Of a stretch of 64,000 nucleotides of DNA, positions 51,694 through 61,688 are shown piece after piece. Each line of letters begins with the position of its first letter. Within the stretch, counting starts at the first letter, position 1. A program made the position numbers and the translations under genes. The notes under the pieces are model-generated. The model saw nothing but the letters and a program-made list of their open reading frames with translations, was not told the origin of the DNA and ran no database searches. Source of the stretch: JADLGL01 sp963732865 (GTDB lineage Bacteria > Pseudomonadota > Alphaproteobacteria > Rhizobiales > Kaistiaceae); assembly GCA_963732865.1 (NCBI GenBank), contig CAVTBC010000004.1, forward strand, positions 496,001 to 560,000, in the 5' to 3' direction.

Positions 51694-54261
51694 TCACTTT
51701 CGGCTGGCGCCAAGACCGGGCGACATGCCGCCCGCGGCGTCCTTGTTCCGACGTAGCCTACGTGTCCGAGACCAGCTGCCCAGCATCGGCGTCCCGGTCG
51801 GATCGAAAATCCGATAGGCCAGCAGCTTCACTCTGTCATTGATGAGAAACCAGACCAGCGCATAGCCCCAGGCGAACGCCGCCCACCCCCAGCCGAGGGG
51901 CGTCATGAACACCCCGTAGACGGCGATTAGCGTCGCCACCGTCTGCGTGCCCAGTACCGCGCCCCACAGAATCCGCGCCGGGCGGATGGACCAGAACGGG
52001 CCGCGCGTGCGGGTGAGGAAGATCGTCAGATGCCCCGCCACCGACAGCTTCAGGTACATCAGCGTCTGGATCTGATCGCGGCTGAGATCGAAAACGCGCT
52101 CGCCGAGGTAGAACAGGCCGAACGCCGCGACGACGCCTATGATGCCCAGTACTGTGGCAATTCCCAGCACCAGGCGCATGTTCCAGGCCTCCGGCCGGTC
52201 CTTGTAATGGACGTTGTCGTAGGCGATCGAGAGGATCGCGCCGTCATTCAAGAGGGCGAGCATGACTATCATGACCGCCGTCACCGGATAGAAGTTGAAC
52301 ACGAGAATCGACAGGGTCATGAATAGCAATACGCGCAGCGTCTCGGCGATCCGGTAGATCGCGTAGCTGTTCATGCGTTGAAAAATCCGCCGGCTCTCCT
52401 TGATTGCATCGATGATCACGGAGAGACCGGGCGTCAGGAGGACGATGTCTGCGGCAGCGCGCGCGGCATCAGTCGCGCCGGAAACGGCGACGCCGCAATC
52501 GGCCTTCTTTAGTGCCGGCGCGTCATTGACCCCATCGCCGGTCATGCCGACGATGTGGCCGCGTCTTTGCAGCACATCGACGATGTGAAACTTGTGCTCC
52601 GGGAACACCTGGGCAAACCCGTCGGCATTCTCGATCGCCGCGGAGGCCTCGGCGGTTTCAGGATGCTTTGAATCGCCCAGGCCGCTGGCGTCGAGGATGT
52701 TCGCGCCCATCCCAAGTTTCTTGGCCGTCTCCTGGGCAATCGCCAATGCGTCGCCCGTCACCATCTTGATCTTGACGCCCATCTGCTCGGCGGTCGCGAT
52801 GGTTTCCTTGGCGTCATCCCGTGGCGGATCGAACAACGGCAACACGCCCTGAAACGTCCACGGCCCATCCCCCTCGGCCCGCGCCACCCCCAACGATCGG
52901 AACCCGCGCGCGGCGAAGTCGCTGACCGCTTTGTCGACAGCGATCTTCACTTGAGAGGCGTCGGCCGCCAGCGCCAGGACGACCTGCGGCGCGCCTTTGG
53001 TCACCTTGAAGGTCGTACCGTCCGGGCTCATGACCGTCGCCTCGGTGCGCTTGTTCACCGGGTCGAATGGCTGGAAGTGGAGCACCTGATAGCCCGTCAA
53101 CGCCTGGTCGCTTTTCAGTCCCCCCAGAACCGCAAGGTCGATCGTGTCATTGTCGTCGGAACGCGATGCCAGGGCCGCGTCGAGCACCACTTGATCGGCG
53201 GCGATGCCGTCCGCGGTGAACGGGTCCCCCAGCGTCAGCTTGTTCTGGGTCAGGGTGCCGGTCTTGTCGGCGCAGAGGACGTCGACGCCGGCCAACTCCT
53301 CGATCGACACCAGCCGCGTGACGATCGCTTCCTTTTTTGCGAGCAACCGGGCACCGACCGCCATCGTCACCGACAGCACTGTCGGCATCGCCACCGGAAT
53401 GGCCGCGACGGTCAGCACCAGAGCGAACTGCAGCGTCGTCAGCATCTGGTCGCCGCGGAAGAGCGCGACGACGATGATCATCGCCACCAGCGCCACGGCG
53501 AGCACGATCAGATAGTCCCCGATCTTGAGCACGGCGCGCTGAAAATGGCTGATGGTGTGCGCCTCCTCGACCAGCTCGGCTGTCTTGCCGAAATAGGTGC
53601 TCGCGCCAGTCGCATAGACCAGCGCGCCGATTTCGCCCTGGCGAACGATCGAACCGGAAAACACCGCTTCGCCCGGCTTGCGCGTCGCCGGCAGCGACTC
53701 CCCCGTCAGCGCCGACTGATCCACTTCGATGGGGTCGCCGTCGAGCAGACGCGCATCGGCCGGCACGATATCGCCGAGGCGGATACGGATGACGTCGCCC
53801 GGCACCAACTCGCGCGCAGGCGGAGTCAGCCACTTGCCGTCGCGTCTCACTCTGGCGAGGATCGCCAGCTTGGCCTTCAACGCCGCGATGGCGTTTCCCG
53901 CTTGGTGTTCTTCCCAGAAGCCGACCACGGCGTTAGCCACAAGCAAGACCAAGATGATCCCGAAGTCCGGCCAATGCTGGGCAGCGGCTGAAAGGATGAC
54001 CGCAGCCTCGATCATCCACGGGATCGGTCCCCAGAAATAGAAGAGGAATTTAAGGACTTCGCTCTGCTTTTTGTCCGTGATTTCATTGGGTCCGTATTGG
54101 ACCAGCCGCTTCTGCGCCTCGGCCTGCGTCAGCCCATCGGGCGTCGACGCCAATTGCTTCTCGACCTCCGCCAAGGGGAGCGACGTCAGGTCGTTCTTTG
54201 CGCCGGGCTTTGATCCCGGCTTGGCTTCGGGAACTTTGGGGTGGTCGGTGCTAGATGTCAA
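51694..54261 (-). CDS. Plasma-membrane-type proton-exporting P-type ATPase
   Basis: P3A-type H+-ATPase of 855 residues. It begins with a low-complexity Pro/Lys region, then the cation-ATPase N-domain (GLTQAEAQKRLVQYGPNEI), actuator motif DQSALTGESLPATR, M4 region IPVAMPTVLSVTMAVGA, phosphorylation motif LCADKTGTLTQNKL, hinge TGDGVNDAPALKKADCG and C-terminal helices ending LVWFLINDRVKLLAYRI. It would pump H+ out using ATP, for example against acid from acetate formation. It lies 82 bp downstream of phosphoketolase 2 on the same strand and could be in its operon. Confidence 0.95.
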   Translation of the reverse strand: MTSSTDHPKVPEAKPGSKPGAKNDLTSLPLAEVEKQLASTPDGLTQAEAQKRLVQYGPNEITDKKQSEVLKFLFYFWGPIPWMIEAAVILSAAAQHWPDFGIILVLLVANAVVGFWEEHQAGNAIAALKAKLAILARVRRDGKWLTPPARELVPGDVIRIRLGDIVPADARLLDGDPIEVDQSALTGESLPATRKPGEAVFSGSIVRQGEIGALVYATGASTYFGKTAELVEEAHTISHFQRAVLKIGDYLIVLAVALVAMIIVVALFRGDQMLTTLQFALVLTVAAIPVAMPTVLSVTMAVGARLLAKKEAIVTRLVSIEELAGVDVLCADKTGTLTQNKLTLGDPFTADGIAADQVVLDAALASRSDDNDTIDLAVLGGLKSDQALTGYQVLHFQPFDPVNKRTEATVMSPDGTTFKVTKGAPQVVLALAADASQVKIAVDKAVSDFAARGFRSLGVARAEGDGPWTFQGVLPLFDPPRDDAKETIATAEQMGVKIKMVTGDALAIAQETAKKLGMGANILDASGLGDSKHPETAEASAAIENADGFAQVFPEHKFHIVDVLQRRGHIVGMTGDGVNDAPALKKADCGVAVSGATDAARAAADIVLLTPGLSVIIDAIKESRRIFQRMNSYAIYRIAETLRVLLFMTLSILVFNFYPVTAVMIVMLALLNDGAILSIAYDNVHYKDRPEAWNMRLVLGIATVLGIIGVVAAFGLFYLGERVFDLSRDQIQTLMYLKLSVAGHLTIFLTRTRGPFWSIRPARILWGAVLGTQTVATLIAVYGVFMTPLGWGWAAFAWGYALVWFLINDRVKLLAYRIFDPTGTPMLGSWSRTRRLRRNKDAAGGMSPGLGASRK

Positions 54262-54343
54262 AGTCGCCAGCCTTTCGGCCTTTGCGCCCCAAACCTGACG
54301 GATCGCCGAAGGAACACGACCGGCTTCGCCAATTCTTGCGCAC

Positions 54344-56713
54344 TCATTGAGTGTCGCCCCATTTCCAGTTTCGGATTTCCGGCAAGTCTTCGCCGTGCTG
54401 GTCGATATACAGCTTATGCTCGATCAGCTTGTCGCGGACCATCTGCTTCAGATGGGCGCCCTTGCTGCCAAGGTTCGGCAGCCGATCAACGACATCCTGG
54501 ACCAAGTGGAAACGATCCAATTCGTTCTGCACCCGAATGTCGAAGGCCGTGGTGATCGTGCCCTCTTCCTTGTAACCGCGGACATGCAGGTTGCGATTGG
54601 TACGCCGATAGGTCAGCCGATGAACCAGCCAAGGGTAACCGTGAAAGCCAAAGACAATGTGCTTGTCCTTGGTAAAGAGCAAATCGTAGTCGGTCTCGCT
54701 CAGCCCGTGCGGGTGCTCGCTGGCGGACTGTAGCTTCATCAGATCGACGACATTGATCACCCGGATCTGCAAATCGGGAAGGTGCTCGCGAAGGATCGAA
54801 ACCGCGGCCAGGATTTCCAGCGTCGGTGTGTCGCCGCAGCAGGCCATCACGACGTCCGGCTCGCCATCCTGGTCGTTGCTGGCCCATTGCCAAATGCCAA
54901 TGCCCTCCGTGCAGTGCACGGCCGCTTCGTTCATCGTCAGCCATTGCGGCAGCGGATGTTTGCCGGCCACGACGACGTTGACGCAATGTCGGCTGCGCAG
55001 GCAGTGGTCGACGACCGACAACAGGCAATTGGCGTCGGGCGGCAGATAGACCCGCACGATATCGGCCTTCTTATTAATTACGTGGTCGATAAAGCCGGGA
55101 TCCTGGTGCGTGAAGCCGTTGTGATCCTGCTGCCAGACATGGGAGGCGAGCAGATAGTTCAGCGAGGCGATCTTGCGACGCCACGGTAGTTCCAACGTGA
55201 CCTTCAGCCACTTGGCGTGCTGGCTGAACATCGAGTCGACTATGCGGATGAAAGCTTCGTAGCTATTGAACAGCCCGTGCCGCCCGGTCAGCAGGTATCC
55301 CTCGAGCCAGCCCTCGCACTGGTGTTCGCTGAGCATCGAGTCAAGCACCCGTCCGGCGGGCGCGAGAAACTCGTCATTCTCCACTTCGCGGGCATCCCAC
55401 TGGCGGTTGGTCACTTCAAAAACCGCGCCGAGCAGGTTCGAGAGCGTCTCGTCAGGCCCGAAAATCCGGAAATTGCGTTGATCCTGGTTGAGCCGCTCCA
55501 CGTCGCGCAAGAACTTGCCGAGCACGAGCGTGTCCTGATCATTGACGGCGCCGGGCGACGAGACGCTGACCGCATGTTCGTGGAAATCCGGCATGCGCAG
55601 ATCGCGCAGCAGGAGGCCGCCATTGGTGTGAGGATTGGCTCCCATTCGTCGTTCGCCAACGGGCGCCAAGTCGGCCAATTCCGGCGCCAGCCGACCTGCT
55701 TCGTCGAAGAGCTCTTCCGGCTTGTAGCTTCTCATCCAGTCTTCGAGTTGCTGGACATGATCGGGATGCTCGGCATCCACCAGAAGCGGCACCTGATGCG
55801 CGCGGAATGTGCCTTCGATTAGCAGTCCGTCGACAACTTTTGGCCCTGTCCAGCCCTTGGGCGACTTGAGGACAATCATCGGCCAGCGTCGCCGTGCGGT
55901 GTCGTCGTTGACTCGTGCGTTGGCCTGGATTTGCCGGATGTCCCTGACGACCTTTTCCAAGGTCGCAGCCATGAGTTCGTGCATCTCCTCCGGCTCGTCA
56001 CCTTCGACAAAGTAGGGCGTCCAACCGCAGCCGCGCAGAAACTGGTCCAATTCCTCGCGCTCGATGCGGGCGAGGACAGTCGGGTTGCTGATCTTGTAGC
56101 CATTGAGATGCAGGATCGGCAGCACGGCCCCGTCAGTAATCGGATTGAGAAATTTGTTGGACTGCCATGCCGTCGCCAACGGACCCGTTTCCGCTTCGCC
56201 GTCGCCGACGATGCAGGCAACGATCAGATCAGGATTATCGAACGCGGCGCCGAAAGCGTGGCTGAGCGAATAGCCCAACTCGCCACCTTCATGGATCGAT
56301 CCGGGCGTGGTCGGTGCGACGTGGCTGGAAATCCCGCCGGGGAACGAGAACTGTTTGAACAGCTTCTTCAGCCCGGCTTCGTCCTGGGTAATGTCGGGAT
56401 AGACCTCGCTCCAGGTACCTTCGAGGTAGACGTTACCCACGATCGCCGGGCCGCCATGACCGGGGCCAGCGATGTAAAACATGTCCAAGTCATACTTTTT
56501 GATGATCCGATTCAAATGCACGTAGATGAAGTTTTGACCTGGCGTCGTCCCCCAATGACCGACCACCAGCGGCTTCACGTGCGACAGTTGCAGCGGCTCC
56601 TTCAGCAGCGGATTGTCGTACAGATAGATTTGGCCCACGGACAGGTAATTGGCGGCGCGCCAATAGGCGTCCATTTTGCGCAATAATTCTGGTGCCAGCG
56701 TACGGTCTTCCAT
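54344..56713 (-). CDS. xfp: Phosphoketolase (copy 2)
   Basis: 789 residues with the same family signatures as copy 1: MDAYWRAANYLSVGQIYLYD, VGHWGTTPGQNFIYVHLNR, GPGHGGPA, the TPP site VGDGEAETGPLATAWQ and the ending PEIRNWKWGDTQ. The proteins are clearly homologous but well diverged, so this is not a recent duplication. Its gene lies between a HAD phosphatase and the H+-ATPase in the glycogen operon, which would feed it fructose 6-phosphate. The product is acetyl phosphate plus erythrose 4-phosphate or glyceraldehyde 3-phosphate. Confidence 0.96.
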   Translation of the reverse strand: MEDRTLAPELLRKMDAYWRAANYLSVGQIYLYDNPLLKEPLQLSHVKPLVVGHWGTTPGQNFIYVHLNRIIKKYDLDMFYIAGPGHGGPAIVGNVYLEGTWSEVYPDITQDEAGLKKLFKQFSFPGGISSHVAPTTPGSIHEGGELGYSLSHAFGAAFDNPDLIVACIVGDGEAETGPLATAWQSNKFLNPITDGAVLPILHLNGYKISNPTVLARIEREELDQFLRGCGWTPYFVEGDEPEEMHELMAATLEKVVRDIRQIQANARVNDDTARRRWPMIVLKSPKGWTGPKVVDGLLIEGTFRAHQVPLLVDAEHPDHVQQLEDWMRSYKPEELFDEAGRLAPELADLAPVGERRMGANPHTNGGLLLRDLRMPDFHEHAVSVSSPGAVNDQDTLVLGKFLRDVERLNQDQRNFRIFGPDETLSNLLGAVFEVTNRQWDAREVENDEFLAPAGRVLDSMLSEHQCEGWLEGYLLTGRHGLFNSYEAFIRIVDSMFSQHAKWLKVTLELPWRRKIASLNYLLASHVWQQDHNGFTHQDPGFIDHVINKKADIVRVYLPPDANCLLSVVDHCLRSRHCVNVVVAGKHPLPQWLTMNEAAVHCTEGIGIWQWASNDQDGEPDVVMACCGDTPTLEILAAVSILREHLPDLQIRVINVVDLMKLQSASEHPHGLSETDYDLLFTKDKHIVFGFHGYPWLVHRLTYRRTNRNLHVRGYKEEGTITTAFDIRVQNELDRFHLVQDVVDRLPNLGSKGAHLKQMVRDKLIEHKLYIDQHGEDLPEIRNWKWGDTQ

Positions 56714-56734
56714 GGCCTTGGGGTTCCCCGGTGC

Positions 56735-57424
56735 CTAAGAATGTTTGGATTGGGAGATTGGGCCGGTGGGGCCCTCGGTGTCCGGCAAGCCAAACGAAGC
56801 CAGTTTCGCCAACGTCGAGCTGAAATCCGTATGGAGAATGCTTCTGATCCCCAGACCTTCCGCAATCTCGACGAAGATAGGCGTGTTCTCGATGTAGATG
56901 ATTTGCTCGGGCGGTGCCTGGGCAACGTCCATCGCTAGGCCGAAGATGTCTGCGTCCGGCTTCAGGAGGTGAACGAAGCAGGAGGAAATGAAGACGTCTG
57001 CAAACTGATCCAGTCGAAATTTTCGAACGCGATACGCGTTCAGTTCGCGTCCTTCATTGCTGACAACCGCGACTTTCAGCCCATACCGAACTTGGAGCCG
57101 AGCGACTAGGTCGATCATCTCGGGGTACGGCGTCGACTGCGCGAACATGAACCGACGAAACTGGGCGCGGGTGAATGGCCGCTTCTTATGGAAGACTGTA
57201 AGGTTCAGGTATTCGTCGAGCGTGAAGGATCCCCTCTGGTAGGTGTTCCAGGTCAGTTGGTGGCGATCCTCGATTTCCGACGCCTCCAGCTTGAAGTGCG
57301 CCACCGCCCGTTTGCGCGCATGGCGATTCCAGCCGTCACTAAGCAAGACGCCACCAATATCGATAAACAGGCAGGTCACCGGAGGGTGCGTGCGCGTTTG
57401 CCTCTCCTTTGGCGATCGGATCAT
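56735..57424 (-). CDS. HAD-family phosphatase, YihX-like
   Basis: 229 residues from the ATG at 57424, which overlaps the glgP2 stop (ATGA); the longer frame to 57577 is inside glgP2. Motif I is LFIDIGGVLLSDGW, where the second Asp of DxD is Gly, as in the DxG subfamily containing YihX, an alpha-glucose-1-phosphatase. Motif II is VAVVSNEG, motif III is Lys in HLLKPDADIFGLAM and motif IV is YIENTPIFVEIAEGLG (family normally D at this point; here EN). The context of phosphorylase and phosphoglucomutase makes a sugar phosphate substrate plausible. Confidence 0.85.
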   Translation of the reverse strand: MIRSPKERQTRTHPPVTCLFIDIGGVLLSDGWNRHARKRAVAHFKLEASEIEDRHQLTWNTYQRGSFTLDEYLNLTVFHKKRPFTRAQFRRFMFAQSTPYPEMIDLVARLQVRYGLKVAVVSNEGRELNAYRVRKFRLDQFADVFISSCFVHLLKPDADIFGLAMDVAQAPPEQIIYIENTPIFVEIAEGLGIRSILHTDFSSTLAKLASFGLPDTEGPTGPISQSKHS

Positions 57425-59967
57425 CGCTGCCACAGGATCTGGGCATTTTCGAGGGGAACAGCCACGCCCTCGCGGCGCGGTATTAAGCGCGCCGTATAGT
57501 CGGTCGCCGGGCGACTGAAAGATATTGTCGTGCTGCAGACATAGCTGCCTGCCGTACGGCCTTCCTGACGAACACACTTCATCTCCTGCCGCGTGGGCTC
57601 ACGCCCCTCAATCCCGTTGGCGAAAAGCTCGACGCGAACGGCCGTGGGATCGAGGTCCTGAAGGCAGACATGAACCTCGAATGTGAGTTCATCGCCATGT
57701 TCTTCAACCGACATTCGGTCGAAGCGCAGCGTGCTCCACTTCTGTTCTAGATCGTGCTGCCAATCGACGACTTGCTTTCCGACCGTCCCCCTATTCCCGG
57801 CGCGCGAACGATAGGCAGCGGCGGCTGGAAGGTAGTGCTCCTCAGTGTATTCGCGCACCGACCGGTTGGCAGAGAAGCGCGGCGTCAACCGCGCCATGCT
57901 CTCGCGCATGCGTCCGATCCACGCGCTGGGAATGCCGTTGCCGACTCGGGCATAGAACTGCGGAATGACCTCGCGCTCGAGCAGGTCATAGAGGGCTTCA
58001 GCTTCGATCGCGTCTATGGCGGGATCGTCGCCGTGTTCAAGGCCGTCCCCCAATGCCCACCCCACCTCGGGTGCATATGCCTCCGCCCACCAGCCGTCCA
58101 ATTCCGATAGATTGATGCCGCCGTTGACGAGCACCTTCATCCCGCTCGTCCCGCACGCCTCCCATGGCCGCCGCGGCGTGTTGAGCCAGACATCCACCCC
58201 TTGCACCAAATGTTCGGTCAGCATCATGTCGTAGTCGCTGAGGAAGATTGCGTGTGGGCGGACATCAGACCGCCGGATGAAATGCATCCATTCCTGAATA
58301 AGAGCCCGGCCCGCCTGGTCTGCGGGATGCGCTTTCCCGGCGATAATAAGCTGCACCGGCCGCCGCGTATCCGCCAAGAGGCGCAGCAATCGCGCCGGAT
58401 CGCGCAGCAGTAGGTTCGGTCTTTTGTAGGTCGCAAATCGACGGGCAAATCCCAACGTCAACGTGCTGGGATCGAAGAGCTGCTTTGCGTCATCAACCGC
58501 CTCGGGCGGCGCACCTGACGCGGCAAGCTGTTTGGACAATCGATCGCGAGCGTAGGCAACAAGCGCCGTTCTGGCGGCGTTGCGGAACTGCCACAGCCGT
58601 GCGTCGGAGACAGCACGAATATCCTGCTCCAGAGTTTCCATCGATCCCAGCCAGCGATCCTTGCCGCAAGCCTCGGTCCAAAGATCGTCAGCTGCTGCCG
58701 AGTCCCATGCCGGCGTATGGACACCGTTGGTTACGTGTCCGATCGGAACATCGTCCGCCGGCCAGCGTGCAAAGAGCGGCTCGAACAGTTTCCGGCTCAC
58801 CTTCCCGTGCAGACGGCTCACGCCATTGACCGCACCGCTCCCACGGATCGCCAGATAAGCCATGTTGAAGTCTTCCCCGGGGTCGTTCGGATTGCCGCGA
58901 CCCAAAGCCAGAAGATCATCGAGCGCTATGCCCAGTTCCTGCTGGGCATATCCGCCCAGGCATTGTTCGATCAGGGCCGGGGTGAAGCGATCAAAACCGG
59001 CCGCCACCGCGGTATGCGTGGTGAAGAGGTTACCTGCCCGGGTGACGGCCAGCGCCACTTCGAAGGGCTGCCGGCTCGCTTGCATGAAACTGCGCGCGCG
59101 TTCGAGCACGGCGAGCGCCGCATGGCCTTCATTGAGGTGGCAGACATCCGGTTTGATACCGAGCGCGGTGAGCACTCGCCATCCGCCGATGCCAAGCACC
59201 AATTCCTGCATGAGACGCAGGTATGGGCCGCCACCATAAAGCTCGCTGGTGATCCCGCGATATGGTGGAAAGTTCGCGACGTCATTGCTGTCCAGAAGGT
59301 AGAGCTTCACCCTGCCAACCTGAACCTGCCAGACGCGAAGCCAGATCGGGTAACCGGGCAGATCGAGATGGAGCCGCAACCACTCCCCATCCGTTTGGCG
59401 CAGCGGCGTGATCGGCAGCTGTCCCGGATCGTTGTACGGATACAGGGCCTGCTGCGCCCCATCCCTGTCGATCACCTGGCGAAAATAGCCTTGCTGATAG
59501 AGCAACCCTACACCGACGACCGGAACGCCCAGATCGCTGGCGGCCTTGAGCTGATCGCCGGCCACATTGCCCAGGCCACCCGAGTAGATGGGCAAAGCCT
59601 CGCTCAGCATGAATTCCATGCTGAAATAGGCGACGCAGTTCAGCGGAGATTGCGGATGAGCCTTCTGAAACCACGCCGGCGCCTCCACGGCATTCCGTCT
59701 GGCTTGTACCAGTTCGTCGGTGCTCTTGCGAAAAGCGAGGTCGGCCAAAACACGCTGAAGCCTGTCTCGTGAAACCGTCTGCAGAACAACCCAAGGATTG
59801 TGGGTGAGCTCCCACAACACGGGATCAAGCGCACGCCACACCTGATCGGTGGCATGATTCCACGATGAGCGCATATCAAGGGCAAGCTCCGACAGCATCT
59901 CGAAGCCGTCTATGTCCGCTGACTGAGGATGGCCCCCGGCGTTGCTAGCACCGACTTTTCCATTCAT
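57421..59967 (-). CDS. glgP: Alpha-glucan phosphorylase, long form
   Basis: 848-residue GT35-type enzyme. It has an N-terminal DUF3417-like region (LALDMRSSWNHATDQVWRALDP), then VAYFSMEFMLSEALPIYSGGLGNVAGD, HLNEGHAALAVLERA, GHVTNGVHTPAW, GFARRFATYKRPNLL and the PLP-Lys region CGTSGMKVLVNGGINL, and a C-terminal domain. It releases glucose 1-phosphate from glycogen. Start and stop both overlap neighbours by ATGA (pgm upstream, HAD phosphatase downstream), so translation is coupled. Confidence 0.95.
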   Translation of the reverse strand: MNGKVGASNAGGHPQSADIDGFEMLSELALDMRSSWNHATDQVWRALDPVLWELTHNPWVVLQTVSRDRLQRVLADLAFRKSTDELVQARRNAVEAPAWFQKAHPQSPLNCVAYFSMEFMLSEALPIYSGGLGNVAGDQLKAASDLGVPVVGVGLLYQQGYFRQVIDRDGAQQALYPYNDPGQLPITPLRQTDGEWLRLHLDLPGYPIWLRVWQVQVGRVKLYLLDSNDVANFPPYRGITSELYGGGPYLRLMQELVLGIGGWRVLTALGIKPDVCHLNEGHAALAVLERARSFMQASRQPFEVALAVTRAGNLFTTHTAVAAGFDRFTPALIEQCLGGYAQQELGIALDDLLALGRGNPNDPGEDFNMAYLAIRGSGAVNGVSRLHGKVSRKLFEPLFARWPADDVPIGHVTNGVHTPAWDSAAADDLWTEACGKDRWLGSMETLEQDIRAVSDARLWQFRNAARTALVAYARDRLSKQLAASGAPPEAVDDAKQLFDPSTLTLGFARRFATYKRPNLLLRDPARLLRLLADTRRPVQLIIAGKAHPADQAGRALIQEWMHFIRRSDVRPHAIFLSDYDMMLTEHLVQGVDVWLNTPRRPWEACGTSGMKVLVNGGINLSELDGWWAEAYAPEVGWALGDGLEHGDDPAIDAIEAEALYDLLEREVIPQFYARVGNGIPSAWIGRMRESMARLTPRFSANRSVREYTEEHYLPAAAAYRSRAGNRGTVGKQVVDWQHDLEQKWSTLRFDRMSVEEHGDELTFEVHVCLQDLDPTAVRVELFANGIEGREPTRQEMKCVRQEGRTAGSYVCSTTISFSRPATDYTARLIPRREGVAVPLENAQILWQR

Positions 59968-61664
59968 GGCAGATCGTCCGGATTAGCCGTGCCTTCGCTC
60001 GGCGGCCGCTGCGCCCCGCCCGCGAGCGCGACATCGACGATGGCCTGAGCGTCGGCGAGGATACGGCGCAGATGATCCGCCCCGCGAAAGCTCTCCGCGT
60101 AGATCTTATAAATGTCTTCGGTACCTGACGGACGCGCCGCAAACCATCCGCTTGCCGCGCTCACTTTCAGGCCGCCGATCGGCGCATCGTTGCCCGGCGC
60201 CTTGGTCAGGATGCTCTGGATCGTCTCATCGGCAAGCTCCGCAGACGTAACTTGTCGCGGAGACAGCTGCGCTAGTGCCCGCTTTTGCTCCGCGGTGGCG
60301 GGCGCCTCAACGCGGTCGTAAACAGGTTCGCCAAACTCGCGCGTAAGATCGCGGTATATTTCACCGGGATCGCGGCCCATGCGGGCGGTGATCTCCGCCG
60401 ATAGCAAAGCTGGGACGATGCCGTCTTTGTCCGTCGTCCATACGCTGCCGTCCTTGCGGACGAAAGACGCCCCTGCGCTCTCTTCACCCCCAAAGGCCAG
60501 CGAGCCGTCGAACAAGCCGTCCACAAACCACTTGAAGCCTACTGGCACCTCATAGAGTGCGCGACCGAGCTTGGCCGCGACGCGATCGATCATCTGGCTG
60601 CTGACGACCGTCTTGCCAATCGCTGCACGCTCGTTCCAGTTCGGCCGATGCTGAAAGAGATAGAAGATCGCAACCGAAAGATAATGGTTGGGCGGCAACA
60701 GTCCTGCGCTCTTGGTGACGATCCCGTGCCGATCATGATCGGTGTCACAGGCGAAGGCGATGTCGAAGCGATCCTTGAGGCCGATCAAGCTTTGCATCGC
60801 ATAGGATGAAGATGGATCCATACGAATCTGGCCGTCCCAATCGACGGTCATGAACCGAAACGTCGGATCGACGTCTTTGTTTACGACTGTAAGATCCAAC
60901 CCATACCGTTCGGCAATCCTTCCCCAATAGTGGACTCCGGCACCGCCGAGCGGATCCACGCCCATGCGGATATTCGCATCGCGGATCGCCTCCATATCGA
61001 GCACGTTTCCAAGGTCCCCGACATAAGCGGTGACAAAGTCATGTCGGTGCGTGGTGGCGGCGCGGCGAGCCTTTGCGAGGGAAATTCTCCTGACGCCTCG
61101 AAGTCCGTCCTCCAAGAACGCATTTGCCGACGCTTCTATCCATCGTGTGACGTCATCATCCGCGGGCCCGCCATTGGAGGGATTGTACTTGAAGCCGCCA
61201 TTGTCGGGTGGATTGTGCGAAGGCGTAATGACGACGCCGTCCGCTGGCCCGGCACTGCGACCGCGGTTGTACGTGAGTATCGCGTGAGAAATCACCGGCG
61301 TGGGAGTGTACTCGTCATGCTCCGCGAGCATGACTTCCACGTCGTTTGCGGCCAACACCTCGAGCGCGGTGGCACAAGCCGGCGCGGAGAGCGCATGGGT
61401 GTCAATGCCAAGGTACAGCGGGCCGTTTATGCCTCGCCGCTTGCGGTAGTCGCAAATGGCCTGACTGATCGCCAGAATATGCCATTCATTGAAACTGCAC
61501 TCGAATGGGGAGCCGCGATGCCCAGAGGTCCCGAAAGCGACGCGCTGGGCCGGCACAGTCGGATCCGGGCGCTGTTCGGCATAGGCAATAAGCAGCCTCG
61601 CCACATCGACCAGCAGCGACGTTGGTGCCGGCTTGCCGGCGAGTGGACTGATCCTAGGGGTCAT
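59964..61664 (-). CDS. pgm: Phosphoglucomutase, alpha-D-glucose-phosphate-specific
   Basis: 566 residues converting glucose 1-phosphate to glucose 6-phosphate. Family motifs are VAFGTSGHRGSPFECSFNE (sugar loop), the phosphoserine loop VITPSHNPPDNGG, the metal loop FACDTDHDRHG and the C-terminal phosphate-binding FAARPSGTEDIYKIYAESF. The ATG at 61664 (MTPRISPLAGK) is preferred to a TTG at 61688. It is the first gene of the series pgm-glgP-HAD-xfp-H+-ATPase, with the ATGA overlap to glgP. Confidence 0.95.
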   Translation of the reverse strand: MTPRISPLAGKPAPTSLLVDVARLLIAYAEQRPDPTVPAQRVAFGTSGHRGSPFECSFNEWHILAISQAICDYRKRRGINGPLYLGIDTHALSAPACATALEVLAANDVEVMLAEHDEYTPTPVISHAILTYNRGRSAGPADGVVITPSHNPPDNGGFKYNPSNGGPADDDVTRWIEASANAFLEDGLRGVRRISLAKARRAATTHRHDFVTAYVGDLGNVLDMEAIRDANIRMGVDPLGGAGVHYWGRIAERYGLDLTVVNKDVDPTFRFMTVDWDGQIRMDPSSSYAMQSLIGLKDRFDIAFACDTDHDRHGIVTKSAGLLPPNHYLSVAIFYLFQHRPNWNERAAIGKTVVSSQMIDRVAAKLGRALYEVPVGFKWFVDGLFDGSLAFGGEESAGASFVRKDGSVWTTDKDGIVPALLSAEITARMGRDPGEIYRDLTREFGEPVYDRVEAPATAEQKRALAQLSPRQVTSAELADETIQSILTKAPGNDAPIGGLKVSAASGWFAARPSGTEDIYKIYAESFRGADHLRRILADAQAIVDVALAGGAQRPPSEGTANPDDLP

Positions 61665-61688
61665 CTTGGCGTTACCGGGACCCAACAA

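Noticed and set aside
52951..53991. 346-residue open frame antisense to the H+-ATPase
   Set aside because: Arg/His/Gln-rich shadow frame with no domain.
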